From positions 62,001-126,000 of the forward strand of contig JAXGNG010000004.1 in the NCBI GenBank assembly GCA_040768125.1: 64,000 nt of DNA, given 5' to 3'. The translations under genes were made by a program, and so were the position numbers. The DNA is from RBG-16-49-21 sp040768125 (GTDB lineage Bacteria > Spirochaetota > UBA4802 > UBA5550). Under the pieces are notes generated by a model. It worked only from the letters and a program-made list of their open reading frames with translations, searched no databases and was not told the origin of the DNA. Of this stretch, positions 43,818 through 52,976 are shown one piece after another; the stretch's first letter is position 1, and each line of letters opens with the position of its first letter.

Positions 43818-45010
43818 TGGCGGAAGGCATGGACACCGGGGAAAAAATTTTCGGAAGGCCGAGGATCCTCTGCGCCGACGATGATCCCTCGAGCCTCGAT
43901 CTTATCGGGAGGATACTCGAGGGGCGGGGGTACGAGGCGGTCTGCGTGTCAAGCGGCGCCGGGGCCCTGGAGTTGCTCCGCCGCAACGATATCGACATGG
44001 CCCTCATTGACGTCACCATGAAGGACATGGACGGGTTTTCGATATGCCGTTCGATAAAGAACGGCAGGAGAAAATCGATCCCGGTTATCATGATGACCGG
44101 CCACCGCTCGAAGGAGGACAGGCTCAGGAGCATCGAGGCCGGGGCCGAGGACTTTATCTCAAAGCCGATCGACGCCATCGAGGTCCTCGCCAGGATAGGC
44201 ATGCTCCTCAGGATAAAGGCCCTGAGCGACGAGCGGGAGATGGACATGGACTTCGCGCGGAAGATCCAGAAATCCCTCCTCCCTTGGGACATGCCGGAAA
44301 TAAGCGGTGGAAGAATCGGCTTCACCTACGCTCCCCTCCAGGACATCGGCGGGGACTTCGTCGACATCCTTTACCGGCCCGAGACCGGGGAACTCGGCCT
44401 CTTCATCTGCGACGTGTCGGGCCACGGTGTTTCCTCGGCCATCATCGCCTCGATGGTGAAGATGTCCCTCTCCTCCTGGGGATCCTGCCTCGGCTCCCCC
44501 GCTGAGCTCCTGGCCCAGATACGGCGCTCCCTCATCGACAAAATAGGCGAAAATTATATCACCGCCTGCGCCTGTCACATCAACCTGGCGACGGGGAGGA
44601 TGCTGACCGCCTGCGGGGGCCATCCGCCCCTCATCGTTGCCGGGCATGACGGAGTGTTTCGCGAGGTCAGGGGACGGGGCAGCGTCATAAACGGCTTTAT
44701 CGAACCCGGGTGGGAAGAGATCGAGACGGCCCTGCGCCCCGGGGACAGGGTCGTCCTCTACACCGACGGCGTGTTCGAATCCCGGAGCGGCGGCGTCTTC
44801 TTCGGCCTCGATCGGCTGAAGAACCTCATCGGGGAGAATCAGGGCCTCGCGCCCGGGGAGCTCTGCGATGTCGTGTACAACGCGGTCCATGATTTCGTGG
44901 GGGAGGAGGGCCTCTATGACGACTTCACGCTCCTGGCTTTCGAGTACGAGGGTCCCAACGGCCTGGTTGACCGGAGATGCGGCCGGGGACGCCGGGAGGG
45001 GGAGCGATGA
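43814..45010 (+). CDS. Response regulator with PP2C-type (SpoIIE/RsbU) phosphatase output
   Basis: 398 residues. Receiver domain about 18-135: acidic pair CADDDPSS, phospho-acceptor Asp in ALIDVTMKDMDG, Thr in MMTGH, Lys in FISKPID. After a helical linker (FARKIQKSLLP) the PPM phosphatase domain shows GGDFVDILY, LGLFICDVSGHGVSSAI, TACGGHPPLIV, VLYTDGVFES and YDDFTLLAFEY. Such proteins dephosphorylate anti-sigma-factor antagonists under control of a sensor kinase. Neither kinase nor antagonist is in the window. Translation is coupled to the upstream amidase and the downstream HDAC-family gene. Confidence 0.93.
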   Translation: MMAEGMDTGEKIFGRPRILCADDDPSSLDLIGRILEGRGYEAVCVSSGAGALELLRRNDIDMALIDVTMKDMDGFSICRSIKNGRRKSIPVIMMTGHRSKEDRLRSIEAGAEDFISKPIDAIEVLARIGMLLRIKALSDEREMDMDFARKIQKSLLPWDMPEISGGRIGFTYAPLQDIGGDFVDILYRPETGELGLFICDVSGHGVSSAIIASMVKMSLSSWGSCLGSPAELLAQIRRSLIDKIGENYITACACHINLATGRMLTACGGHPPLIVAGHDGVFREVRGRGSVINGFIEPGWEEIETALRPGDRVVLYTDGVFESRSGGVFFGLDRLKNLIGENQGLAPGELCDVVYNAVHDFVGEEGLYDDFTLLAFEYEGPNGLVDRRCGRGRREGER

Positions 45011-45777
45011 AGATAGTATTTCATGAGAAGTATTACAATTCAGATTATTCCCATGACCCCGCCGCGGCACCGGGGCGCCTGGACGGCATCATGGAGGTCC
45101 TGGGATCGGGAAACCGTCACGAGATAATCCGTCCTGAACCGGCCTCGGAGGAAGATATCCTGAGGGCCCATGGCCGGGATCACGTCGCCCGCATACGCGG
45201 GAACTCCCATCTCTACGAGATGGCGTCCCTGGCGGCGGGGGGCTCGATCCTGGCGGCCAGGCGCGCCTTCGCCGGGCATCCCGCCTTCGCGGTAATCCGG
45301 CCCCCGGGCCACCACGCCTCCTCAGATTCCTGCTGGGGCTTCTGCTTTTTCAATAACATGGCGGTGAGCCTCCTGGCGCTCTTCGCGGAAAAGAAGATAG
45401 CTTCGGCGGCGGTCCTCGATTTCGATCTGCACACGGGAGACGGGAACATAAATATCCTTGAGGGTCGCGGCGACGGCTTCAGGGTGTCGATCCTCAATCC
45501 CTATGCGAATGAACCCGCCGCGTATCTCCATGAGATCGAGGAATGGATGGCGTCGCTCGGGAAGATCGATATCATAGCCGCCTCGGCGGGATTCGACCAG
45601 GGCCTCGACGACTGGGGCAATCTTCTTTCCGTTGATGAGTACCGCGGGATCGGGAGGCTCATGAAGGATTGTTCGGTGAGGCTCTGCGCGGGGAGACGCT
45701 ACGCCCTCCTGGAGGGGGGATACAACCATGACATCCTGGGGGCACACGTGAGCGCCTTTTGCGAGGGATTTGAATAA
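45007..45777 (+). CDS. Histone deacetylase-family amidohydrolase
   Basis: 256-residue zinc hydrolase of the HDAC/acetoin-utilisation/acetylpolyamine amidohydrolase superfamily. Motifs: IRPPGHHASSDS (catalytic His pair), GFCFFNNMAVS, zinc ligands in LDFDLHTGDGN and SAGFDQGLDDWGNL, and late LEGGYNHDIL. It is shorter than most relatives, whose usual length is above 300. Substrate unknown: acetyl-lysine, acetylpolyamine or another small amide. The start ATG overlaps the phosphatase stop, after GGGGGAG. Confidence 0.88.
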   Translation: MKIVFHEKYYNSDYSHDPAAAPGRLDGIMEVLGSGNRHEIIRPEPASEEDILRAHGRDHVARIRGNSHLYEMASLAAGGSILAARRAFAGHPAFAVIRPPGHHASSDSCWGFCFFNNMAVSLLALFAEKKIASAAVLDFDLHTGDGNINILEGRGDGFRVSILNPYANEPAAYLHEIEEWMASLGKIDIIAASAGFDQGLDDWGNLLSVDEYRGIGRLMKDCSVRLCAGRRYALLEGGYNHDILGAHVSAFCEGFE

Positions 45778-45814
45778 GCTTGATATGCGTGTTTTCAGGA
45801 AAGGGGAGGGGTCC

Positions 45815-46831
45815 ATGTACAGGATAATCGACGAACGGAACAGGGTCCGCTACGGCTGTATCGACGGGCCCGTTGACTTCAATTACCGTGACTTCCGGCT
45901 AATGAATTTTTTCGGAAAGGAAACGGGACGGCTGAAAAAACGCCTCGCCTTTCACAAGTTCAACTACCTCGGGATCATCACCGACCGGTTTATCGTGGGT
46001 TTCGCCGCCGTGGATCTCTCCTACGCCCACAACGTCTTCGCCTATCTCTTTGACTATCAAAGGGGGAAGCTCTTCGAATACGACGCCGTTGGACCGGGGA
46101 GCGCGCGCCTCAATTTCAACTCCAACCCTGACGAATACGGTATAGACTTCAAAAAGGGGAGGACGCGCCTGCGGCTTGAGAAATCCCATGCCCGGGGATT
46201 CCTTTCTTTTTATAGTGACTTCGGGGGGAGGCTCCAGGTTTCAGGGAGGGCGCCCTATGGCCTCCTGTCGCATCGCCCCCTTCGCGTGCTCAATCCCTCG
46301 GAGCCGACGCGCTGGACCTTTACAGAAAAGTACGGGGGACTGGTCCCTGAGACCCTGGAGATTGAGTTCGAGGGAAGCCCCCTTCCGTTCGACGGAAGGA
46401 AAAGCACCCTGGTCTACGACTGGTCGGGGGGTTATCTACGGAGAAGGACCGACTGGTTCTGGGCCTCCTTCTCCGGCTTCCAGGGAAGCCGCCGGGTCGG
46501 GGGCAACATCGCGACCCTGGTCAATGAATCCTGCTTCAATGAGAACGCCTTCTGGATCAACGGCGCGCGAACGAGGGTGGCCCAGTGCCTCTTCGATTTC
46601 GACATGGAAGACCCGAACAAACCGTGGCGCGTGCGCGACGAGGCGGGAAGGGTCGATCTCGTCTTCCGACCCGAGGGGGAGCGATCGAAGGTAATGAACG
46701 CGCTCCTGGTGAAGACGGCGTTTCACCAGATGATAGGCACGTTCAAGGGGATGCTTCGTCCCCAACGGGGAGGGCCCGTGAGGATCAACGGCCTGCGCGG
46801 ATTCACGGAGTTTCACCGGGCCCTCTGGTAG
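45815..46831 (+). CDS. DUF2804 family protein
   Basis: 338-residue protein of the DUF2804 family, recognisable by NYRDFRLMNFFGKETGRLKKRLAFHKFNYLGI-type start, the DWSGGYLRRRTDWFWASFSG core and the late FNENAFWINGAR stretch. The fold is probably a double beta-sandwich like that of lipocalin-type or CrtC/AttH proteins; no biochemical role is established that I know of. I take ATG 45815, 4 bases after AGGGGAGGGG. Last gene of the amidase-phosphatase-deacetylase operon. Confidence 0.85.
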   Translation: MYRIIDERNRVRYGCIDGPVDFNYRDFRLMNFFGKETGRLKKRLAFHKFNYLGIITDRFIVGFAAVDLSYAHNVFAYLFDYQRGKLFEYDAVGPGSARLNFNSNPDEYGIDFKKGRTRLRLEKSHARGFLSFYSDFGGRLQVSGRAPYGLLSHRPLRVLNPSEPTRWTFTEKYGGLVPETLEIEFEGSPLPFDGRKSTLVYDWSGGYLRRRTDWFWASFSGFQGSRRVGGNIATLVNESCFNENAFWINGARTRVAQCLFDFDMEDPNKPWRVRDEAGRVDLVFRPEGERSKVMNALLVKTAFHQMIGTFKGMLRPQRGGPVRINGLRGFTEFHRALW

Positions 46832-46835
46832 GCCC

Positions 46836-47801
46836 CTACCTGCTCCCGGCGCCTCCCGGTGAGCCGTATATCTCGTTTTGGAGCTTCATCAGGAGCTCGC
46901 TTTTCTCCGCGTCCGTGATGTCGCGGTCCTCGAGAATGGGCCTGCTCCGGCGGTAGTACTCGCGGTCCCTTCGGCGCGCGATGGCGGACCTCCGGTCGGC
47001 CGCCTCCATCCGTTTGACCTCGTCAGGGGGGAAGAACCCGAGCCTGATCTGCCGCACCCCTTTCAACCGTTCCTCCTCGTCGAGGCCCCTGAAATCGTTC
47101 TCGTAGAGGGCGATCTTTTCTTCGCAGCGCTGGGCCGTGGTCTGCCACGAATCGATCATCGCGGCCTCATGGCCCCACATGGATTTCCGGAGGAACGCCA
47201 GGCGTTTTTCCTTTTCACGGCCCGGCATTTTTTTATCGGTGATAATGGCGTGCTTTCTCAGTGTGTACTCGAGGCTCTTGATCTCGGTGCCGAATAGGAT
47301 ATCCGCCCGTTCACTGCCGAATCGCGCCCTCCTGGCATCCTGCATCTCCCGAAGATTCACGAGGACTTTTTCCATGTCCCGTTCGGAAAACCAGCGAAGA
47401 CGGTGCTTCGCTTCCTCGCGCTGGTTCGCGATATGCAATCGCGCGATCTCCAGCATGGCGTCGCCGCGGTCCCCGGGCCCCAGGAGGCCGAGGACCGCGT
47501 CATTGAAGGCCCTGGTCCTCTCCGGTTCCGGAAGCTCCCGGTACTTCCCCGCCAGGTGACTCAGGTAGGGTATGGTCTGCCTGGTCACGACCCCGCTTGT
47601 AAAGAGCGCACCGGGGTCGGGGTGGTCAAATCCACGGCGGGCCATGAAATCCTGGTAATCTTTCGCCCTGATGTCCTGGTGGTCCGTGATGATGTTGATC
47701 GGGACGGGATCGTGGTGCCGGAAAAGGAAAAGGAACGCCAGGGCCGCGGCAATGGCCGTGCCGGCGATGATAACGGGGAGTGGACGAGAAATTTTTTTCA
47801 T
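46836..47801 (-). CDS. Lipase secretion chaperone-like membrane protein
   Basis: 321 residues with one N-terminal membrane anchor (VIIAGTAIAAALAFLFLF) and a long, charged, helical periplasmic region: LRWFSERDMEKVLVNLREMQDARRARFGSERADILFG, then repeats of helices with WGHEAA and MDSW-like motifs. This resembles lipase-specific foldases (LifO), where an extended helical scaffold wraps its lipase. No lipase gene is adjacent. Low sequence conservation makes the family call tentative. Convergent with the DUF2804 gene, 4 bases away. Confidence 0.65.
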   Translation of the reverse strand: MKKISRPLPVIIAGTAIAAALAFLFLFRHHDPVPINIITDHQDIRAKDYQDFMARRGFDHPDPGALFTSGVVTRQTIPYLSHLAGKYRELPEPERTRAFNDAVLGLLGPGDRGDAMLEIARLHIANQREEAKHRLRWFSERDMEKVLVNLREMQDARRARFGSERADILFGTEIKSLEYTLRKHAIITDKKMPGREKEKRLAFLRKSMWGHEAAMIDSWQTTAQRCEEKIALYENDFRGLDEEERLKGVRQIRLGFFPPDEVKRMEAADRRSAIARRRDREYYRRSRPILEDRDITDAEKSELLMKLQNEIYGSPGGAGSR

Positions 47802-47901
47802 GACGGTCACCAGTCAATGGCACGCCGTAATTAGTACACTGTCCGCGCGCCCTGGTGTCAACCCGTTATCGGCGTCGGCGGGAGAAAAAACGATCTGCGC
47901 A

Positions 47902-48654
47902 TCAGCCCTTCCTCAGCAGGTAGCCGCACCATCCATCGTGCCTGGAGGATTCCATGAGACGGAGCCCCCCTGAAAGGAACGCGTCCTTTACCAGTTCATC
48001 GCGCCCCACGCTGACGCCGCTGGCGATGAGGGTACCGCCTCCCGCGACGAGATCGACGAGGGCCCCGAGGTTGCCCAGGATCACGTCCGTGACCAGGTTT
48101 GCCAGGACGATGTCGTAGGCGCGCCCGGGCCTGAAGGAGGCAATATCGGAACTGTGAAGCGCTATGGCGGCGCATCCGTTTTCCCGGATATTGTGGGCCG
48201 CGCATTCCGCGGCGTGAGGATTGAGCTCAACGGCGTCGACGCGTCCCACGTCAAGTCGCGAAGCGGTGATGGCGAGGACACCGGTGCCGGTCCCGGCGTC
48301 AAGGAGGGAGAGTCCCGCGCGGCCTTCACGGCTAATCCCCGCCAGGACTTCGAGAAGGAAGCGGAGGCAGAGCCACGTGGTGGCGTGCCTGCCGTCGCCG
48401 AAGGCGTTGCGCGGCTCGATGGTGATGGTGACGGGTCCCCGCCCCGGGGAGTCGCATGGGGGGCCGCATAGTTCGATCGGTCCGGCGTCATCCGACGAGC
48501 CGGCGAAGAGGGGCCCCGTCAGGGGGGTCCCCTTCAATTCCTCGATTCCCCGGATCAGGGGGAAGCCCCCGGGTGTTGGCGCGTAGGGACGGAGCAGATC
48601 ATCGGTCCCGATTTCGTCGCTGTCGTTGACAATGGTGATGATGATTGAATCCAT
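47902..48654 (-). CDS. prmA: Ribosomal protein L11 methyltransferase-like (PrmA)
   Basis: 250-residue class I SAM methyltransferase. Motif I is LLDAGTGTGVLAI, followed by DAVELNPHAAECAAHNIRENG and the PrmA-type motif IV DIVLANLVTDVILGNL; upstream ITIEPRNAFGDGRHATTWLCLRFL is the substrate-loop signature FGTGxHxTT in altered form. It would trimethylate ribosomal protein L11. The N-terminal L11-binding domain is short. Monocistronic; 100 bases of non-coding DNA separate it from the upstream minus gene. Confidence 0.88.
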   Translation of the reverse strand: MDSIIITIVNDSDEIGTDDLLRPYAPTPGGFPLIRGIEELKGTPLTGPLFAGSSDDAGPIELCGPPCDSPGRGPVTITIEPRNAFGDGRHATTWLCLRFLLEVLAGISREGRAGLSLLDAGTGTGVLAITASRLDVGRVDAVELNPHAAECAAHNIRENGCAAIALHSSDIASFRPGRAYDIVLANLVTDVILGNLGALVDLVAGGGTLIASGVSVGRDELVKDAFLSGGLRLMESSRHDGWCGYLLRKG

Positions 48655-48872
48655 CCCCGTCCTCGCCGTGAACGATTACTATTCGTGAAGAGTCTTGATG
48701 CGCCGTTGAAAAAATCAACCGCAATTTTTTTCTTGCGGCGAACCGGAAGATCAACGCGTCTATCGGCGGGATTAATCTGCTGGGAGAGTATCTTCTGCTT
48801 GACGTATTCCATGAACAATGACCACCATTGAGGTGTGAAAGGTCTACTATTGCATCTGGAGGACACGTGGAC

Positions 48873-49988
48873 ATGGCTCAGGGCTCGAAGAAGGCGAGGG
48901 CGGGAAGAAAACCGGTCCGGCGACCGAAGCCGGACAACATTCTTTATGCCGCGAGGTGCAGGCTCGATCAATTCGACGCCCTGAACAGGGAAAAGACCCT
49001 CTTTATCCTCCCCATGGGCTCCCTGGAGGTCCATGGCTATCATCTGACCAACGACACGGACATGCGCTCCTCCCTCATCATGGCCGAGGGCGCGGCGAAG
49101 CGTTTCGCCGCGGCTCACCGCGACTGGACCGTGATGCTCCTTCCCCTCCTCAACATCGGCACGGACGAGCTTCCCCTTCCCGGGAGCATCGAGTTTTCGC
49201 CGAAAACGGTGTACCGCGCCCTGGTCGAGTACGCGCGTTCCCTTGAACGGTGGGGTTTCAGGAACCTGATGATCACCAACGGTCACGGGGGATTGCGGCA
49301 CAACGTGGCCATCGACGACGCCTGCAGGAGCTGCAACCGGAGGTACCGGATGCGCATGATTTCGCCCTGCATCCGCCTGTTCCAGGATTTCATATTCGGG
49401 AAAAAGTTCCGCCTCATCGAGGCCGAGCTGGGCAGGAAGCTCAGGCCGGGCGAAAAGGAGGGGCTCACCGACCTTGAACACGCCGGGGGATGGGAGACCT
49501 CCTTCATGCTCAATGAGGACCGCGAACTTGTGTCGCAGGATTACCCCCTCATCGGTTCGTCGCGAATCAGCCTCGGGGCCGGGACCATCCGGATCGCGCG
49601 CTTCCTCGAGGGTATCGTCAGGAGGCTCCCGGGCCTCCGGGGGATGCTGAATGCCCTGGGCATGCCCCTTGAGGAAGGCTTCAGGTTCATCGTTACCGCC
49701 GGAAAGATGTACGACCAGAAACGGGAGCGCTATACCTACAGCGGAAATCCCGCGGTGGCCTCGCCGGAAATCGGCAGGGCCTGGGGCGCCGCCATGGCGC
49801 GCGAGATAACGGCGATCATGGAGGAGGTCTACATCACCGGGGAAACGGCGCCCTCCACGGTCGTTTCAAACCATTCCGCGCTTTTTATCTTCAGACGAAA
49901 TTTTATTCTCGCCGTGACCTGGACGGCCCTGGTCCTTCTCGTCATCGCGGTCCTTGCCGGGGCGTGGCATATGGCTTTCAGATCGTAG
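48873..49988 (+). CDS. Creatininase-family amidohydrolase with C-terminal membrane helix
   Basis: 371 residues. Creatininase/MftE superfamily metal site: LPMGSLEVHGYHLTNDTDMR, ITNGHGGLRHN and LEHAGGWETSFM. Members hydrolyse cyclic amides or cleave peptides (mycofactocin maturation, riboflavin/FAPy pathways). Unlike typical soluble ~250-residue members, it carries a C-terminal transmembrane helix (FILAVTWTALVLLVIAVLAGAW, about 342-365), so the domain would be membrane-anchored, and a basic N-terminal tail. GGAGG lies 10 bases before the ATG; GTG 48867 is an alternative. No mycofactocin genes are nearby. Confidence 0.87.
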   Translation: MAQGSKKARAGRKPVRRPKPDNILYAARCRLDQFDALNREKTLFILPMGSLEVHGYHLTNDTDMRSSLIMAEGAAKRFAAAHRDWTVMLLPLLNIGTDELPLPGSIEFSPKTVYRALVEYARSLERWGFRNLMITNGHGGLRHNVAIDDACRSCNRRYRMRMISPCIRLFQDFIFGKKFRLIEAELGRKLRPGEKEGLTDLEHAGGWETSFMLNEDRELVSQDYPLIGSSRISLGAGTIRIARFLEGIVRRLPGLRGMLNALGMPLEEGFRFIVTAGKMYDQKRERYTYSGNPAVASPEIGRAWGAAMAREITAIMEEVYITGETAPSTVVSNHSALFIFRRNFILAVTWTALVLLVIAVLAGAWHMAFRS

Positions 49989-50036
49989 GCAGGGCCGGCG
50001 CCGCGCAATCGGCACCCGCCCGGGGAGGTCCTTTCC

Positions 50037-51458
50037 ATGACAGGAAGAAGAAGCGCCAGGTCCATGGCAATGCTCGCGGGAATCACGGCAATCGCCGTAT
50101 GGATGGGTGACCTCACGGCGCAGCAGGCCGCGGGCGTGCCCGCAATCAGGGTCAGAAAAGCGGTCAAGGGGTGCGGCGGTTTCGATGACACGATTTCGAT
50201 CCATCCCGATCGATACGTGCCGGGGACCGGTCCCCGGGGCGACCGCACGCCGGTGATCTACGACATCGAAAAGGACTCCCTTGTCGAGCTCGGTGATCTC
50301 GACGGCCTTGCCGGCCTGCCGGTCCCGCCGGGGGTGCCCCCGGCATCGGCGGACCGCTACGCCGCGAGCGCCCTGAAAATCCGCGGCGACTACTGGCGGT
50401 GGAGCGGACGCAAGCTGGTCCTCTATTCGCCGGAGAGGAATATCGCGGGGATCGTCTATACCAGGGTTGAAGAGAAGAAGACCCTGCCCGGGAACCCGCC
50501 CTGCGGTACCTGCGGCGGCGCCACGGAATTGATCGAGAAGTATCATCGCTACTACTGCCGCTCCTGCAGGGCCTACGTGCCGGAGAATAAGTACATTTCC
50601 GAGGTCCACTCCTACCTCTTCGCGGCCTGTGACCTCAGGACGCGCAGGATCGCGTGGACCGCGCCCCTCGAGATGGACGCCTCGAATCCCTACGAGCAGA
50701 AGGGCATCGGCCCCATCGGCGTGGATCCCTCGGGGAGCTATCTCTACTATGCCAACGAGATCCATTTTTACCGCCATAACCGCTCGAGCGGCAATATTCT
50801 GCTTTACCGCTTCAACATCAGGGAAAGGAAGGTCGACCGCCGTCACCGGATCGAGGTTCCGGTCCGTGTTCGCGAGGGATCGGCCGGCTCCTACAGCATC
50901 CACACCGTGCCCTCGGCGGACATGACGCGGATACTCTTCTGGGAGTATGACGAGGCCTCGGAATCAGGAGGCGGGCACCTGAAGAACCCGGCGGCCCGGG
51001 GATACGTCGTGGACCCCGATTCGGGGAGCCACTTCCAGATCGCGGTCCCCGTGACTCCCTACGGGAGCGTCTTCGATTTCGAGGGCCGCTACCTTGTCCT
51101 GGGGAGCAACCAGGCAGGGACCCTGCACCGCTATGACCTTGCCGCGAAAAAGGAAGAGAAAAAGGTCCAGTCGAAGCGGGGCATCTTCAGGCTCATACTA
51201 TCCGGGGATTCCCGCTTTCTCTTCGTGTTCCACAAGAAGGGCGTCGAGGTGCTCTCGTGGCCCGCCATGACCCTGGTGAAGAGCCTTCCCATGTCCGCCG
51301 TGCTTCCCGGGGTTACTGAGCTACTCGTGTCGGTTCCGATGTACGTGACCGCCCGGGGAAAGTACGCCGCCATCTGCGCACTCGAGAAACAGCCGAGCGG
51401 TCCCTGGTGGGCATGCGACCGGGACGGGGGCTTCCAGCTCCTGCAGATCGGGGATTGA
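50037..51458 (+). CDS. Secreted beta-propeller-like protein with inserted zinc ribbon
   Basis: 473 residues. An N-terminal signal sequence (MAMLAGITAIAVWMGDLTAQQA) leads into a beta-rich protein. Near residues 159-185 a CGTCGG ... YYCRSC four-Cys module resembles a zinc ribbon inserted between strands. The remainder (GPIGVDPSGSYLYYAN, GSVFDFEGRYLVLGSN, RLILSGDSRFLFVF) has the spaced hydrophobic/Asp-Gly pattern of propeller blades. I assign no function. It follows the creatininase-family gene by 48 bases and may be co-transcribed. Confidence 0.75.
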   Translation: MTGRRSARSMAMLAGITAIAVWMGDLTAQQAAGVPAIRVRKAVKGCGGFDDTISIHPDRYVPGTGPRGDRTPVIYDIEKDSLVELGDLDGLAGLPVPPGVPPASADRYAASALKIRGDYWRWSGRKLVLYSPERNIAGIVYTRVEEKKTLPGNPPCGTCGGATELIEKYHRYYCRSCRAYVPENKYISEVHSYLFAACDLRTRRIAWTAPLEMDASNPYEQKGIGPIGVDPSGSYLYYANEIHFYRHNRSSGNILLYRFNIRERKVDRRHRIEVPVRVREGSAGSYSIHTVPSADMTRILFWEYDEASESGGGHLKNPAARGYVVDPDSGSHFQIAVPVTPYGSVFDFEGRYLVLGSNQAGTLHRYDLAAKKEEKKVQSKRGIFRLILSGDSRFLFVFHKKGVEVLSWPAMTLVKSLPMSAVLPGVTELLVSVPMYVTARGKYAAICALEKQPSGPWWACDRDGGFQLLQIGD

Positions 51459-51476
51459 CCTGGCGCGGCGCCGGTG

Positions 51477-52976
51477 TCACGTCCCCGGAAGGGCCTCGAG
51501 GTGATGCCACAGCTCCACCATGGCGAGGGTGTCCATTCGGCAGTATTCCCGGAGGGCCCGCCGCGTTTCCCTGATCTTCTCCGGGTCCGTTTCCGCCTGG
51601 AGGCCCTCGAAGGCCGCCATGGCGGAGCCGCCGTCGGCGATGGCGAGGCCATCGTAGCCGCTCCCCGGCACGAGGGCGGGCAGGACCGCCTTGATCGAAT
51701 AGCTTCCGCGCATCGCCGGGGCGTACACCAGCTTCTTCTGGAAGGGCACCATCAGGTCCCGGATCCTCCCGATTCGCTCTTCGATCTCCCCCTGCAATCC
51801 AGGGAAGTCCCGGGCAAGTTCCCTGAGCCGGGTGGTCTCGAAGGCGGCGTTGTAGACCAGGATGTCGCCACGGGGCGCCGTGTCCCCGAGGAGGCGCGTA
51901 ATGAATTCGCGACGCGGGTCGCGTCCCGCCTCGGCGAGAAACTCGAAGTGCCGGAGCTCCCCGCCGGGTCTCTCCAGATAGTGGAGAGAATACTGGAAGG
52001 GTATCTGCTGGTAGGGCCGCGACTCGTCGTAGAGGGGCAACGCCGGCATGAAGGTTTCGAAGTCCATGAAGAAGAGGGGATAGTGGATTTCCGCCATGAA
52101 TGACGCCAGCCCCTCGCGGTCCAGAAACCCCTCGCCGCTCAGGTGGCTCTCCACCTGGAGCCGCTGGCCCCCCGTGAGGGGATAGTCCCGGGGAATATCC
52201 TCGAACCGCGTGACGCCGGCGGCGTGGAGCTCAAACATCTGTTTCTTCGGCAGACGGGCGATATCGAACACCGAATGCTCGGGCACGTCCCGCCAGCAGT
52301 ATCCGAAGAAATCACACCGGTAGGGGGAGAAGCAGTGCTCCCCGATCATCACCTCCGGCATGCGTTTCCCCCGGAGAACCTTTTTCATTTCTTCGATCTC
52401 ATCCCGGACGAGATCCCGGTTCTCCCGCGCCTCCGCCAGGACCGACTGCACGGTGAAGAGGGACCCCGGATCGAGGTCGCCGCGGCGCACGTAGGCGTTG
52501 TTCAGGTGTACGATGGAGATATCCTCCAGGGGAAGCCCCGATCCGGTTATGACATGGTACTGGAGCGATGCGTCCATGACGTAGGTCTCGCTGACCGAGG
52601 TCGAGGATTTCACCTCGTAGGCCCTCCATCCCGAAGGGTCCCTGACGAGGATGTCCATGATGGAGAGGACGCGCCCGTGCTGGAAGGCGGCCTCGTAGAG
52701 TACCGGTGTCCCTTCTTCAATCAGCTTTCTCGTGCGGCGGAGGGCTTCCAGGTGGTCCCCCGGGCCCCTCGGTCCCGCGTCGACGCCCCCGGGAAAAAGG
52801 TCCCGGGCCCGGAGGCCCACGGCGGTGCCGGTGTCGAAGACCTTCCGGAGCTCCGGAGGCGTCGGGTCGCGAAGCTCGGGACTCTTCCGGTTCAGGTAGA
52901 GCGACAGGGGGCACTGGAGCCCCCGGATGAACGTGGATTTGCTCAGGAGGTGGCGCTGCGTTTCCGTTTCCCTCAT
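51477..52976 (-). CDS. DUF2779 protein: Cas4-like PD-(D/E)XK nuclease plus DEDD exonuclease
   Basis: 499 residues. The N-terminal part begins LSKSTFIRGLQCPLSLYLNRK, the Cas4/RecB-like opening with the first Fe-S Cys; YEAAF...D...YEVKSSTSV carries the PD-(D/E)XK core; GEHCFSPYRCDFFGYCW supplies three more cluster Cys residues. The C-terminal half has FFMDFETFMP, DILVYNAAFETTRL and EYCRMDTLAMVEL, a DEDDy/RNase-H-like exonuclease. Both nuclease sites look intact. The gene starts inside the end of srkA (ATGA overlap). No CRISPR is present; a repair or defence role is inferred. Confidence 0.85.
   Translation of the reverse strand: MRETETQRHLLSKSTFIRGLQCPLSLYLNRKSPELRDPTPPELRKVFDTGTAVGLRARDLFPGGVDAGPRGPGDHLEALRRTRKLIEEGTPVLYEAAFQHGRVLSIMDILVRDPSGWRAYEVKSSTSVSETYVMDASLQYHVITGSGLPLEDISIVHLNNAYVRRGDLDPGSLFTVQSVLAEARENRDLVRDEIEEMKKVLRGKRMPEVMIGEHCFSPYRCDFFGYCWRDVPEHSVFDIARLPKKQMFELHAAGVTRFEDIPRDYPLTGGQRLQVESHLSGEGFLDREGLASFMAEIHYPLFFMDFETFMPALPLYDESRPYQQIPFQYSLHYLERPGGELRHFEFLAEAGRDPRREFITRLLGDTAPRGDILVYNAAFETTRLRELARDFPGLQGEIEERIGRIRDLMVPFQKKLVYAPAMRGSYSIKAVLPALVPGSGYDGLAIADGGSAMAAFEGLQAETDPEKIRETRRALREYCRMDTLAMVELWHHLEALPGT

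Noticed and set aside
51477..52976. cas4 gene
   Set aside because: The Cas4-like half is fused to a DEDD exonuclease and matches DUF2779; no CRISPR or other cas genes are in the window.
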